Part shown: positions 50,593 to 59,113 of the stretch, piece by piece
Layout: each line of letters begins with the position of its first letter
Numbering within the stretch: position 1 is the stretch's first letter
Source of the DNA: Mesorhizobium sp. NFR06
GTDB taxonomy: Bacteria > Pseudomonadota > Alphaproteobacteria > Rhizobiales > Rhizobiaceae
Assembly (NCBI RefSeq): GCF_900115245.1
Contig: NZ_FOVT01000015.1
Location: forward strand, 62,001 to 126,000
Length of the DNA: 64,000 nt
Direction of reading: 5' to 3'
Position numbers and translations under genes: made by a program
The notes under the pieces: generated by a model
Seen by the model: only the letters and a program-made list of their open reading frames with translations
Database searches by the model: none
Told to the model about the DNA's origin: nothing

Positions 50593-51546
50593 ATGACATC
50601 AGCGACAATCCATTCCGAAGCCACCCGGCAGCAAGCTGACGCCTGGCGGCGCCAGACCGCGCTGCGCCGCTTCTACACCGCGCTCGGCGTCGGCCTGCTG
50701 CTCATCGCCATGTGCGCGACCATGTGGTTCGCCGACGAAGCCAATGCCGGGCATTTTTTCGACCGGCTGCCGCATATCCTCGATTTCCTGAGCTGGCTGG
50801 TCCCTAAGGACTGGAGCGATGTCTGGCGGGCGCTGTTCGATATCGCCTCGCCGAACGACAAGGGCACGCAGGAATTCAACTTCCCGCTCGGCCGCGTCTA
50901 CATCTGGAGCGGTTTCTATATCCCTGAATATTTCGAGCTGATGCTGACCACGGTGAACGTGGCGCTGGTCTCGACCTTCATCGGCTTCGTCTTCGCCGTG
51001 CCCTTCTCCTTCATCGCCGCGCGCAACCTGACGCCGAGCCCGGTCTTGCGGCTGGTGGTCAAGCGCTTCATGGAATTGCTGCGCGCCTTCCCCGAGATCG
51101 TCATCGCCGGCCTGTTCGCGGCCATCGTCTCGATCGGCCCGGTCGCCGCCATCATCGCCATCGGCCTGCATTCGATCGGCGCGCTGGGCAAGCTGTTCTA
51201 CGAGATCAACGAGAACATCGACATGCGCCCGGAAGAGGGCCTGCGCGCGGTCGGCGCCAACTGGTTCGAGCGCGTGCGCTTCGCCGATCTGCCGCAGGTG
51301 CTGCCCAATTTCATGTCCTATACGCTGCTCAGGATCGAGATCAACGTGCGCATCTCGACCATCATGGGCGCGGTCGGCGGCGGCGGCATCGGCGAGGAGC
51401 TGAAGCTTGCCATCTCGCGCGGCTTCGGCGCCAAGACGCTGGCGCTGGTGCTTCTGCTCTTCATCACCATCTTCCTCGTCGACCAGTTCTCCGCCTGGCT
51501 GCGCCGCAAGCTCGTCGGCGAGCAGGCCTTCATGATGAGCGCCTGA
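50593..51546 (+). CDS. phnE: Phosphonate ABC transporter permease PhnE (first copy)
   Basis: Inner-membrane permease of 317 residues. One N-terminal span, a ~70-residue periplasmic segment, then the transport domain with IGFVFAVPFSFIAARNLTPSP, FMELLRAFPEIVIAGLFAA, the EAA-type NIDMRPEEGLRAVGANWFERVRFADLPQVLPNF and a last span. I used the ATG at 50593; an upstream TTG falls in the terminator. It forms the channel with the second PhnE. Confidence 0.93.
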   Translation: MTSATIHSEATRQQADAWRRQTALRRFYTALGVGLLLIAMCATMWFADEANAGHFFDRLPHILDFLSWLVPKDWSDVWRALFDIASPNDKGTQEFNFPLGRVYIWSGFYIPEYFELMLTTVNVALVSTFIGFVFAVPFSFIAARNLTPSPVLRLVVKRFMELLRAFPEIVIAGLFAAIVSIGPVAAIIAIGLHSIGALGKLFYEINENIDMRPEEGLRAVGANWFERVRFADLPQVLPNFMSYTLLRIEINVRISTIMGAVGGGGIGEELKLAISRGFGAKTLALVLLLFITIFLVDQFSAWLRRKLVGEQAFMMSA

Positions 51547-51547
51547 A

Positions 51548-52912
51548 ATGGCAATGACCGTAGAAGAAATCGCTGCGATCGAGGAACGCCATCCGCAGGT
51601 ATTCCATCGCCCGGCCTACAAGCGTTTCTGGCCGTTGCTGCTGATCGCGGGCACGGTGCTCTATCTTGCCTATGCCTTGTGGTTCTTCAGCCTGCCGCAG
51701 GTGCTGCGCGAGTCGCACTGGGAACGCCTGCCGCTCTTCCTGTCGCAATGGATCAGCTACGACCTGCAGCCGGAATTCCGTCTCGATCAGCCGCAGATCA
51801 CGCCGAAATATCCGCGCTTCTCCGCGCTCGGTGAAAACCCCAACCCCGATTGGGTTGTCAGGAATCCTGACGGCACTTTCACGGTTCGGATCGACGGCGA
51901 CGCAAAATCCGTCACTTTCGACAAGACCAGGGCGACGATCATCGCCAATGGCGTGACCGTGCCGATATCGCTGACCGGCGGCAAGCCGGTCGTGACTGGC
52001 CCGGTACCCGACTGGGTGACCGTCCATGACGACGAGATCGTCGCCAAGATGGGCTTCGTCGGCGAGGTGCGCGTCACCGTCGACCGCGTCAAGGTGCGCA
52101 AGCGCTTCCTCGGCTGGGCGAATATCGTCTTCGACACGCGCTCGCCCTTCTTCGGTAAATCGGCCGGCGAGGTGATCTCGCTGATCGTCTCCGGGCCTGA
52201 GCTTCAACCCGGCACCTCGAACCTCGCCCTCGCCGCCGACAACATCTGGAACAACGCCCAGTGGCAGCATGGCGATGTCTGGACGAAGCTCCTGCAGACC
52301 ATCGTCATGGCCTTCCTCGGCACGCTGCTCGGCGGCATCGTCGCCTTCCCGCTCGCCTTCTTCGCCGCCCGCAACATCACACCGAGCGGCCTGCTCAGCC
52401 AGGTGCTCAAGCGCTTCTTCGACTTCATGCGCTCGGTCGACATGCTGATCTGGGCGCTGTTCTTCACCCGAGCCTTCGGCCCCGGCCCGCTGGCCGGCAG
52501 CGCGGCGATCTTCTTCACCGAGATCGGCACGCTCGGCAAAACCTATTCCGAGGCGCTGGAAAATATCGACGACAAGCCGCGCGAAGGCGTGCTGTCGACC
52601 GGCGCCAACGGTTTGCTGGTGCAACGCTACGGCGTCCTGCCGGAAGTGGTACCGGTCTTCATCAGCCAGACGCTCTACCAGTGGGAATCGAATACGCGCG
52701 GCGCGACCATCATCGGTGCCGTCGGCGCCGGCGGCATCGGCCTGAAGCTGTGGGAGGCGATGCGCACCAACTCGAACTGGGCCAACGTCTTCTACATGGT
52801 GCTGCTGACGCTGGCAGTGGTGTTCGTCTTCGACAACATCTCGAATTTTTTGCGCCGAAGGCTCAGCCGCACGCTGCATGACTACAACAGATTGCAGGCT
52901 GCGCAGGGCTGA
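51548..52912 (+). CDS. phnE: Phosphonate ABC transporter permease PhnE (second copy, long form)
   Basis: A 454-residue permease. After the first span (residues about 28-50) an insert of roughly 180 residues (about 60-235) is predicted outside the membrane, with beta-rich, repetitive texture (NPDGTFTVRIDGDAKSVTFD, VTGPVPDWVTVHDDEIVA). The transport domain follows (GGIVAFPLAFFAARNITPSG, FDFMRSVDMLIWALFFTRAFG, NIDDKPREGVLSTGANGLLV). The common PhnE is about 260-290 residues. It begins one base after the first phnE stop. The insert may contact PhnD. Confidence 0.92.
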   Translation: MAMTVEEIAAIEERHPQVFHRPAYKRFWPLLLIAGTVLYLAYALWFFSLPQVLRESHWERLPLFLSQWISYDLQPEFRLDQPQITPKYPRFSALGENPNPDWVVRNPDGTFTVRIDGDAKSVTFDKTRATIIANGVTVPISLTGGKPVVTGPVPDWVTVHDDEIVAKMGFVGEVRVTVDRVKVRKRFLGWANIVFDTRSPFFGKSAGEVISLIVSGPELQPGTSNLALAADNIWNNAQWQHGDVWTKLLQTIVMAFLGTLLGGIVAFPLAFFAARNITPSGLLSQVLKRFFDFMRSVDMLIWALFFTRAFGPGPLAGSAAIFFTEIGTLGKTYSEALENIDDKPREGVLSTGANGLLVQRYGVLPEVVPVFISQTLYQWESNTRGATIIGAVGAGGIGLKLWEAMRTNSNWANVFYMVLLTLAVVFVFDNISNFLRRRLSRTLHDYNRLQAAQG

Positions 52913-52950
52913 CCTTGCTGCGCTGAACCGGCGAGAGGCAGGCGGGACAG

Positions 52951-53107
52951 CGCCCCCTCTGTCCTGCCGGACATCTCCCCCACTTGGGGGGAGATCATCC
53001 GTCACCACAACCTTCGCCAGTCTTCAACGCTGCAGAATTGAGCGAAGCGCCGAAGCTGCCAATCTCCCCCCTCGTGGGGGAGATGTCCGGCAGGACAGAG
53101 GGGGGCG
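52951..53107. repeat. Long dispersed palindrome, family C
   Basis: Outer arms CGCCCCCTCTGTCCTGCCGG and CCGGCAGGACAGAGGGGG are inverted; inner arms carry CATCTCCCCCACTTGGGG and CTCGTGGGGGAGATG. The same element recurs at 61043. It fills the gap after phnE. Confidence 0.8.
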
Positions 53108-53140
53108 CGGAGAATCGCCGGCGCTTGTTGAACGACGCGC

Positions 53141-53992
53141 TTACGCCGCCTTCCTCCACCCATTCTTGATATGCTTATACCCTTCGCGATAAACCACCTC
53201 CGGGCTCTCCGCGAAATCCCGCCACACCTTGGTCGCCGCCGCCAGATCCTTCAGCGAACGGCCGAAGGACTCGATGGTCAGCCAGTCGTCATAGCCGCTC
53301 TTGCGGATGGCGGAGAAAGTCTCCTTCCAGGGGATGTTGCCCCGCCCCGGCACGCCGCGGTCGTTCTCCGAAATATGGATGTGGACGACGTTCCTGCGAT
53401 TGCGCGTATAGGCGCCGATCGGGTCGGCCTCCTCGATATTGGCGTGAAAAGTGTCATACATCGCCTTGATGTGCGGGCGGTCGATCGCGTCGATATGCTC
53501 CGACAGGTCGGCCATGGTGTTGAGCAGATAGCATTCGAAGCGGTTGAGCGCTTCCAGCCCGATGGTCACGCCCTTGTTGCCGGCATGGTCGCCGATGGCG
53601 CGCTGCGAGGCGATGGAGCGCTTCTTCTCAGCCGCCGTTGGTCCGCTACCGGAAAAGGCTCCGAGCGTCGAATGCAGCGGGCCGCTCAGCCTGTCCGCAC
53701 CGAGGGCGGCGCTGCAGTCGATAGCCCACTTCATATAGTCGACGCCGGCCTTGCGGGTCGCGGCATCCGGCGAGATCAGGTTCATTGCCGGATCGCCCAT
53801 GGCTGAAACCGCGGTTCGCTCCAGGCCGATGCGGTCGAGCATTTCGCCGAGTTTCTTGTAGTCGTCGGGCACCCCGACAAACACCGGAATCTCGACGCCA
53901 TCGAAACCGGTCGCCTTGATATCTTTCAACAGCGCCTCGTGCTTCTTCGAGACGCTGGTCGTCCACAAGAACATGCACATGCCGATTTTCAT
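53141..53992 (-). CDS. TIM-barrel sugar isomerase/epimerase (tagatose/psicose 3-epimerase-like)
   Basis: A 283-residue barrel. Metal-binding residues appear in GLEALNRFECYLLNT (Glu), KAMYDTFHANIEE (Asp), HIHISENDRGVPGRGNIPW (His and Arg) and WLTIESFG (Glu), the D-tagatose 3-epimerase arrangement; the GRGxxPW loop is typical. The ATG at 53992 follows GGGAGGGG; a longer frame reads into a repeat. It is the last gene of a minus-strand set with a Gfo/Idh enzyme and another isomerase. Substrate unknown. Confidence 0.87.
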   Translation of the reverse strand: MKIGMCMFLWTTSVSKKHEALLKDIKATGFDGVEIPVFVGVPDDYKKLGEMLDRIGLERTAVSAMGDPAMNLISPDAATRKAGVDYMKWAIDCSAALGADRLSGPLHSTLGAFSGSGPTAAEKKRSIASQRAIGDHAGNKGVTIGLEALNRFECYLLNTMADLSEHIDAIDRPHIKAMYDTFHANIEEADPIGAYTRNRRNVVHIHISENDRGVPGRGNIPWKETFSAIRKSGYDDWLTIESFGRSLKDLAAATKVWRDFAESPEVVYREGYKHIKNGWRKAA

Positions 53993-54030
53993 CGACGCCC
54001 CTCCCCCGTTCTTGCGCTGGCGGGTCACAC

Positions 54031-54125
54031 TCCCCCTCATCCGGCCGCTTCGCGGCCACCTTCTCCCCGGTGGGCAGAAGAGGTTGGCGTCGGCGCCTGC
54101 CACCTCCTCTCCCCTCAGGGAGAGG
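54031..54125. repeat. Palindromic repeat between isomerase and Gfo/Idh genes (family C-like)
   Basis: CTCCCCCTCATCCGGCCGCT with an internal GGCCGCTTCGCGGCC hairpin, and CCTCTCCCCTCAGGGAGAGG at the other end. The rest of the gap to 54197 shows no gene. Confidence 0.6.
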
Positions 54126-54197
54126 TCGGATTGCCCCGAATCGCGCTTGCAATTCGGCTGGCAATCCTGCTGAGGGCGGTCGGCGCCAAGCCCACCC

Positions 54198-55385
54198 CTA
54201 AAGCTTCGTCCACGCCCCGTTTTTCTTCGACGACTTCACGCAAGCCTCGATGAAGGCCATTCCCTCGACGCCGTCCGCGATCGTCGGGAACACCACATCC
54301 TTAGCCGGCTTGCCACCCTTTCGGCGCGCTGCCCGAATCGCCCGCGCGGCCTCCTGGTAGATGTTGGCGAAACCTTCCAGATAACCTTCCGGATGACCCG
54401 GCGGAACGCGCGTCACCCGTCCCGCCGCCGGCGTGGCGCCAGCCCCGCCACGGGTAAGAAGCTGCTTCGGCTGGCCGAACGGGGTGTACCAGAGATAGTT
54501 CGGGTCGGCCTGGACCCATTCCAGCCCGCCCTTCGAGCCGTAGATGCGCAGCTTGAGCCCGTTCTCATGGCCGGGCGCCACCTGGCTGGCCCAGATCATG
54601 CCCTTGGCCGGATGCGCCTTGCCGACCGGCTTGAAGCGCAGCATCACGTTGACATTGTCGTCGAGTTGGCGGCCCGCCACGAAGGCGTCGAGATCGGCCG
54701 AGAGCGTATCGAGCTCAAGTCCCGAGACGAAGCGGGCAAGGTTGTAGGCATGGGTGCCGATATCGCCGAGCGCACCGCCGGCGCCGGCCTGCTTGGGATC
54801 TGAGCGCCACGCCGCCTGCTTTTGTCCGGTGGCGGCGAGATCCTCGGTCAGCCAGTCCTGCGGATATTCCGACTGCACGATGCGGATGTCGCCTAGCTGG
54901 CCCTTGGCCACCATCTCGCGCGCCTGGCGGATCATCGGGTAGGCGGTGTAATTGTGGGTGAGCACGAACACCTTGCCGGTTTTTTCAACAAGGGCGGCAA
55001 GTTTCCTGGCTTCGGCCAGCGAGGTCGCCAGCGGCTTGTCGCAGATGACATGGATGCCTGCTTCGAGGAAGGCCTTGGCCGCCGGCACATGCACGTTGTT
55101 CGGCGTGACGATCGCCACTGCCTCGATGCCGTCCGGGCGCTTGGCCTCGGCCTTGGCCATCTCGGCATAGGAGCCGTAGCTGCGCGCGGGATCGAGTCCG
55201 AGCTCGGCCGCCGACGCCTTGGCCCGTTCGGGGTTCGACGACAGCGCGCCGGCCACCAGCACGAAGTCATTGTCCATTCGCGCCGCGATCCGGTGCACCG
55301 CGCCGATGAAGGCGCCCTGCCCGCCGCCGACCATGCCATAGCGGATCGGGCCGCCTCCCGTTTCCGACTTCGATGCGCCGACCAT
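54198..55385 (-). CDS. Gfo/Idh/MocA-family oxidoreductase
   Basis: A 395-residue NAD(P)-dependent enzyme. Rossmann motif IRYGMVGGGQGAFIGAVHRIA, then AIVTPNNVHVPAAKAFLEAGIHVICDKPLATS with the catalytic DKP lysine, and GALGDIGTHAYNLARFVSG, where the His/Asp pair faces the substrate. It is shared by two neighbouring TIM-barrel genes in one orientation. Substrate probably a glycoside, inositol or sugar; not assignable. Confidence 0.88.
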   Translation of the reverse strand: MVGASKSETGGGPIRYGMVGGGQGAFIGAVHRIAARMDNDFVLVAGALSSNPERAKASAAELGLDPARSYGSYAEMAKAEAKRPDGIEAVAIVTPNNVHVPAAKAFLEAGIHVICDKPLATSLAEARKLAALVEKTGKVFVLTHNYTAYPMIRQAREMVAKGQLGDIRIVQSEYPQDWLTEDLAATGQKQAAWRSDPKQAGAGGALGDIGTHAYNLARFVSGLELDTLSADLDAFVAGRQLDDNVNVMLRFKPVGKAHPAKGMIWASQVAPGHENGLKLRIYGSKGGLEWVQADPNYLWYTPFGQPKQLLTRGGAGATPAAGRVTRVPPGHPEGYLEGFANIYQEAARAIRAARRKGGKPAKDVVFPTIADGVEGMAFIEACVKSSKKNGAWTKL

Positions 55386-55399
55386 TTTCCTGCTCCTAC

Positions 55400-55535
55400 T
55401 GTCTGAGATATCCCTCGCCCTCCAGGGAGGAGGCCCGACGCGCCGGTTGGGGTCGGCTCACGCCGAGTTCCACGCCCGGCGTCCCTCCCCGATCCACTTT
55501 GCGGATCGACCCCTCCCCCCGAGGGGAGGGCAAGT
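55400..55535. repeat. Palindromic repeat between Gfo/Idh and isomerase genes
   Basis: CCCTCGCCCTCCAGGGAGG at the left and CTCCCCCCGAGGGGAGGGCA at the right, with GATCC-N7-GGATC and an ACGCCG/CGGCGT pair between. Confidence 0.55.
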
Positions 55536-55538
55536 CTG

Positions 55539-56594
55539 CTAGATTCCCATCATGGCGCGCAACAGCTTCTTGTCGCTGGTGCCGCCGGCAAAATCGTCGA
55601 AGGCCCTCTCCGTCACCCGGATGATGTGGTGCTGGATGAACGGTGCGCCTTCGGCGGCGCCGTCCTCGGGATGCTTGAGGCAGCATTCCCATTCCAGCAC
55701 TGCCCAGGAATCGTAATTGTACTGGGTCAGCTTGGAGAAGATGCCGCTGAAATCAACCTGCCCGTCGCCGAGCGAACGGAAGCGGCCTGCCCTGTTCACC
55801 CAGCCCTGGTAGCCGGAATAGACGCCCTGCCGCCCGGTCGGGTTGAACTCCGCATCCTTGACGTGGAAGGCCTTGATCCGCTCGTGGTAGATGTCGATGA
55901 ACTCGAGATAGTCGAGCTGCTGCAGCAGGAAATGCGACGGGTCGTAGTTGATGTTGCAGCGCGTGTGGCCGCCGACCGCGTCGAGGAACATCTCGAAGGT
56001 CGCGCCGTCGAACACGTCCTCGCCGGGGTGGATCTCGTAGCCGACATCGACACCGTTTTCGTCATAGACGTCGAGGATCGGCTTCCAGCGCTTGCCGAGT
56101 TCGGCAAACGCTTCCTCGATCAGGCCCGGCGGCCGTTGCGGCCACGGATAGAGGTAAGGGAAGGCGAGCGCCCCGCTGAAGCTCACCGAGGCCTTGAGGC
56201 CGAGATTCTTCGACGCCTTGGCGCCGAATTCCATCTGCTCGACCGCCCACTTCTGCCGGGCCTTCGGATTGTTGTGCACCGCGGCGGGGGCAAAGCCGTC
56301 GAATTGGGCGTCATAGGCTGGGTGGACCGCCACCAGCTGGCCCTGCAGATGCGTCGACAATTCCGTGATCTCGACGCCGGCATCGGCGCAAATGCCTTTC
56401 ACCTCGTCGCAATAGGCCTTCGACGACGCCGCCTTCTTGAGGTCGAACAGGCGCCCGTCCCAGGTTGGGATCTGCACGCCCTTGTAGCCCAGGCCGGCCG
56501 CCCATTTGGTGATCGAAGCCAGCGAATTGAACGGCGCCGCGTCGCCCGCGAACTGCGCCAGAAACAGGCCGGGACCCTTCATCGTCGTCGGCAT
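55539..56594 (-). CDS. TIM-barrel sugar isomerase/epimerase, long form
   Basis: A 351-residue xylose-isomerase-like barrel. Metal-site segments: VDVGYEIHPGEDVFDG (Glu and His), CNINYDPSHFLLQQLDY (Asp and His), IKAFHVKDAEF (His and Asp) and WAVLEWECCLKHPED (Glu). The long C-terminal part (GVYSGYQGWVNRAGRFRSLG) marks a separate subfamily found with Gfo/Idh enzymes in Rhizobiales. The ATG at 56594 is preceded by GGGAGG. It is the first gene of the minus-strand set, facing the 57 kb isomerase across a 400-base control region. Confidence 0.86.
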   Translation of the reverse strand: MPTTMKGPGLFLAQFAGDAAPFNSLASITKWAAGLGYKGVQIPTWDGRLFDLKKAASSKAYCDEVKGICADAGVEITELSTHLQGQLVAVHPAYDAQFDGFAPAAVHNNPKARQKWAVEQMEFGAKASKNLGLKASVSFSGALAFPYLYPWPQRPPGLIEEAFAELGKRWKPILDVYDENGVDVGYEIHPGEDVFDGATFEMFLDAVGGHTRCNINYDPSHFLLQQLDYLEFIDIYHERIKAFHVKDAEFNPTGRQGVYSGYQGWVNRAGRFRSLGDGQVDFSGIFSKLTQYNYDSWAVLEWECCLKHPEDGAAEGAPFIQHHIIRVTERAFDDFAGGTSDKKLLRAMMGI

Positions 56595-56697
56595 CGGCAT
56601 CCTCCCTCTCTCGTTTTCGCGACCAAGCATAGCGCCGATTGATGTGAGGGCCAGTCTGTTTGGTCATTCCCACAGGCATCTATGCGTTATGCCATTC

Positions 56698-56708
56698 TGG
56701 TATTACCA
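56698..56708. promoter_or_regulatory. FadR/GntR-type operator, site 1
   Basis: TGGTATTACCA, a perfect TGGT-N3-ACCA palindrome, 104 bases upstream of the minus-strand isomerase. It matches the operator plan of FCD-type GntR proteins such as the one at 59114. Confidence 0.7.
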
Positions 56709-56877
56709 AATCCCGACGTTCGGTCAAGCGACGGAAAACCTCGGAGAGGGCACCGGCTTCCGGCCAAGTTGGCGGAAATACCTCATAAAATCATAGTATT
56801 GCTCAGCCGGCAGAGCGTCTCCGGTCCACTTCTTGCCGTGTATGAAAATTTGCTGTAGAGGTCATGGAGGACCCAAT

Positions 56878-56888
56878 TGGTCGAACCA
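56878..56888. promoter_or_regulatory. FadR/GntR-type operator, site 2
   Basis: TGGTCGAACCA, the same TGGT-N3-ACCA plan, centred 180 bases from site 1 and about 110 bases before the plus-strand isomerase. The 56601-56996 gap holds these two sites and no supported gene. Confidence 0.7.
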
Positions 56889-56996
56889 GTTTGGAAGAAA
56901 AATGCTGGCAACGCCATGGGGAGGAAATCGTGCGGCCGGCTCGACCGGAGGCGCCGCAGGGTGAATATGACTGGCGAATTCTGGGAAGGATAGACC

Positions 56997-57884
56997 ATGC
57001 ATCTTTCGACGCACAACTGGATGCGGGCGGAACCGCTGGAGGTGACGCTCAAGCGCATCAAGAAATTCGGCTACGAATCGATCGAAATTTCCGGCGAGCC
57101 CGAGCAGTACAAGACCAAGGAGACGCTTGCGCTCCTGAAGGAGCACGGCATTCGCTGCTGGGGTTCGGTGACGCTGATGCTGGGCGAGCGCAACCTCGCC
57201 GCCAAGGATCAGGGCCAGCGCGAGCGGTCGGTAAAGTACGTCAAGGACGTGCTCACCATGGTAAGCGAGCTCGACGGCGAGATCATCACGCTGGTGCCCG
57301 CGACCGTCGGCAAGGTCGTGCCGGACGGCACCGAGGCGGAGGAATGGGGCTGGGTGGTCGACGCCACGCGTGAGTGCTTCACGCATGCCAAGAAGGTCGG
57401 CGTCAGGATCGCGGTCGAGCCGCTCAACCGCTTCGAGACTTACCTCTTCAACCGCGGCGCCCAGGCACTGGCGCTCGCTGACGCGGTGAGCCCCGAATGC
57501 GGCGTCTGCCTCGACGCCTACCATATCCACATGGAGGAATTTAACGTCTATGACGCGATCCGTCAGGTCGGAAAGCGTCTGTACGACTTCCATGTCGCCG
57601 ACAACAACCGCTTCGCCGCGGGCCTTGGCCAGATCGACTGGCCGAAGATCGTGCGCACGCTGAAGGAAGTCGGCTATGACGGCGCGCTGACCAACGAGTT
57701 CGTGGCACCTGTCGATCGCACCCCGGCCGCGCCCTATCCGGATATGGTCGAGCGCAACCCGGTCGACATCTCGCCCGAGCAGCTGAAATTCATCCAGGAC
57801 CACGGCTCCAGCGTGCTCACGGAAAAATTCTACACCGACCAGATGCGCATCACCGCTGAAACGCTGCTGCCGCTGATCAAGTAG
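56997..57884 (+). CDS. TIM-barrel sugar isomerase/epimerase
   Basis: A 295-residue barrel, first of the plus-strand set. Metal-site segments: VRIAVEPLNRFETYLFNR (Glu), ECGVCLDAYHIHMEEF (Asp and His), YDFHVADNNRFAAGLGQIDW (His) and ALTNEFVAP (Glu). The layout is that of the D-tagatose 3-epimerase family and resembles the 53141 protein more than the long form. The start at 56997 follows GGAAGGA. Substrate unknown. Confidence 0.87.
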   Translation: MHLSTHNWMRAEPLEVTLKRIKKFGYESIEISGEPEQYKTKETLALLKEHGIRCWGSVTLMLGERNLAAKDQGQRERSVKYVKDVLTMVSELDGEIITLVPATVGKVVPDGTEAEEWGWVVDATRECFTHAKKVGVRIAVEPLNRFETYLFNRGAQALALADAVSPECGVCLDAYHIHMEEFNVYDAIRQVGKRLYDFHVADNNRFAAGLGQIDWPKIVRTLKEVGYDGALTNEFVAPVDRTPAAPYPDMVERNPVDISPEQLKFIQDHGSSVLTEKFYTDQMRITAETLLPLIK

Positions 57885-57941
57885 ACCTCCGATCGAAGCT
57901 TTCCCTTCCGCTCACCGGCGCGGAGGGGCCGAAGGGAACAC

Positions 57942-59111
57942 ATGCGCGTCAAAAGCGTCCAGGCCTGGTGGGTTCGTATCCCGATCGAAGTCGCAAAGCA
58001 GCATCGCAGCGACTTCGGCCAGGTGACGACATTCGATGCCGCCATTCTGCGCATCGAGACCGATGACGGCCTGGTCGGCTGGGGCGAAGGCAAGAACGCC
58101 GCCGGCAGCGCCGGCAGCTACGCTGCGCTCGTTCATATGCTCAACCGCGAGATCGGCCCGCAGCTGATCGGCCGCGATCCGGCCGACATCGGCGTCATCT
58201 GGGAGATGCTCTACAATGGCGTGAGGCATGAGGCGGCGGCGCATGCCGGCCATGCCATGCCGCAGCTGGCGCGGCGCGGCGTGAGCGTGGCGGCGATCAG
58301 CGCCGTCGACATCGCGCTGTGGGACATTCTCGGCAAATCGCTCGGACAGCCGGTGTGGCGACTGCTCGGTGGCCGCAAGGTCGAGCGCATGCAGGCCTAT
58401 GCCTCGGGCGGCTGGGCTGCCGCCGGCGCCATTGGCGAGCAGCTGAAATCCTATGTCGCCAGAGGCGGCTTCAAGGCGCTGAAGATGCGCGTCGGCGCGA
58501 TGGACGGCGCCCCGCATGTCTCTGCGGCGCGCGTGCGTGCCGCGAGGCAGGCGATCGGGCCGGACGTCGAACTGATGGTCGATGCCCACGGCACCTACAC
58601 CGTCGCCGAGGCCAAGCGCTTCATCAATCTCACCGCCGATCTCGACCTCGCCTGGTTCGAGGAACCGGTGATCGCCGACGACAAGCCGGGCATGGCCGAA
58701 GTGCGCGCCTCGGGCTCGACGCCGATCGCCACCGGCGAAAGCGAGGCGACGCGATATTCCTTTCGCGATCTGGCGGTCCTGAAGTCGGCCGACATCTTCC
58801 AGCCGGATCCCGCCTTCTGCGGCGGCATCAGCGAAGCGATGAAGATCGGCACCATCGCCAGCGCCTTCAACCTGCGCTTCTCGCCGCATCTATGGGCCGG
58901 CGCGCCCTGCTTCTTTGCCGGGCTGCATGTCTGTGCCGCCTCGCCTGCCAGCTTCATCATCGAATATTCGCTCGGCGCCAATCCGATGATCCACGACCTG
59001 GTCGAGGAGACTGTCGAAGCAAAGGACGGTATGATAGCGATCCCTGAAAAGCCTGGATTGGGATTCACCATCTCCGAGCGGTTCCTGGAGGCGCACGCGC
59101 AACGCAGCTGA
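57942..59111 (+). CDS. Enolase-superfamily dehydratase/racemase (MR_MLE)
   Basis: A 389-residue enzyme of the mandelate racemase/muconate lactonising group. The N-terminal capping domain ends near residue 125. In the barrel, FKALKMRVGAMDG holds the K-x-R variant of the KxK base motif, VELMVDAHGTYT the first metal Asp, AWFEEPV and TGESEATRYS the two metal Glu, FQPDPAFCGG and SPHLWAG the Asp/His dyad. Members dehydrate sugar acids or epimerise. GAAGGGA precedes the ATG. It is two bases from the regulator gene. Confidence 0.87.
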   Translation: MRVKSVQAWWVRIPIEVAKQHRSDFGQVTTFDAAILRIETDDGLVGWGEGKNAAGSAGSYAALVHMLNREIGPQLIGRDPADIGVIWEMLYNGVRHEAAAHAGHAMPQLARRGVSVAAISAVDIALWDILGKSLGQPVWRLLGGRKVERMQAYASGGWAAAGAIGEQLKSYVARGGFKALKMRVGAMDGAPHVSAARVRAARQAIGPDVELMVDAHGTYTVAEAKRFINLTADLDLAWFEEPVIADDKPGMAEVRASGSTPIATGESEATRYSFRDLAVLKSADIFQPDPAFCGGISEAMKIGTIASAFNLRFSPHLWAGAPCFFAGLHVCAASPASFIIEYSLGANPMIHDLVEETVEAKDGMIAIPEKPGLGFTISERFLEAHAQRS

Positions 59112-59113
59112 CG

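Noticed and set aside
52951..53107. Possible CRISPR or insertion-sequence ends
   Set aside because: No regular spacing of direct repeats and no transposase; the arms simply pair with each other.
56864..57373. Frame beginning at the second TGGT operator and running into the isomerase gene
   Set aside because: Overlaps the real isomerase start in another frame and would place an operator inside coding DNA.
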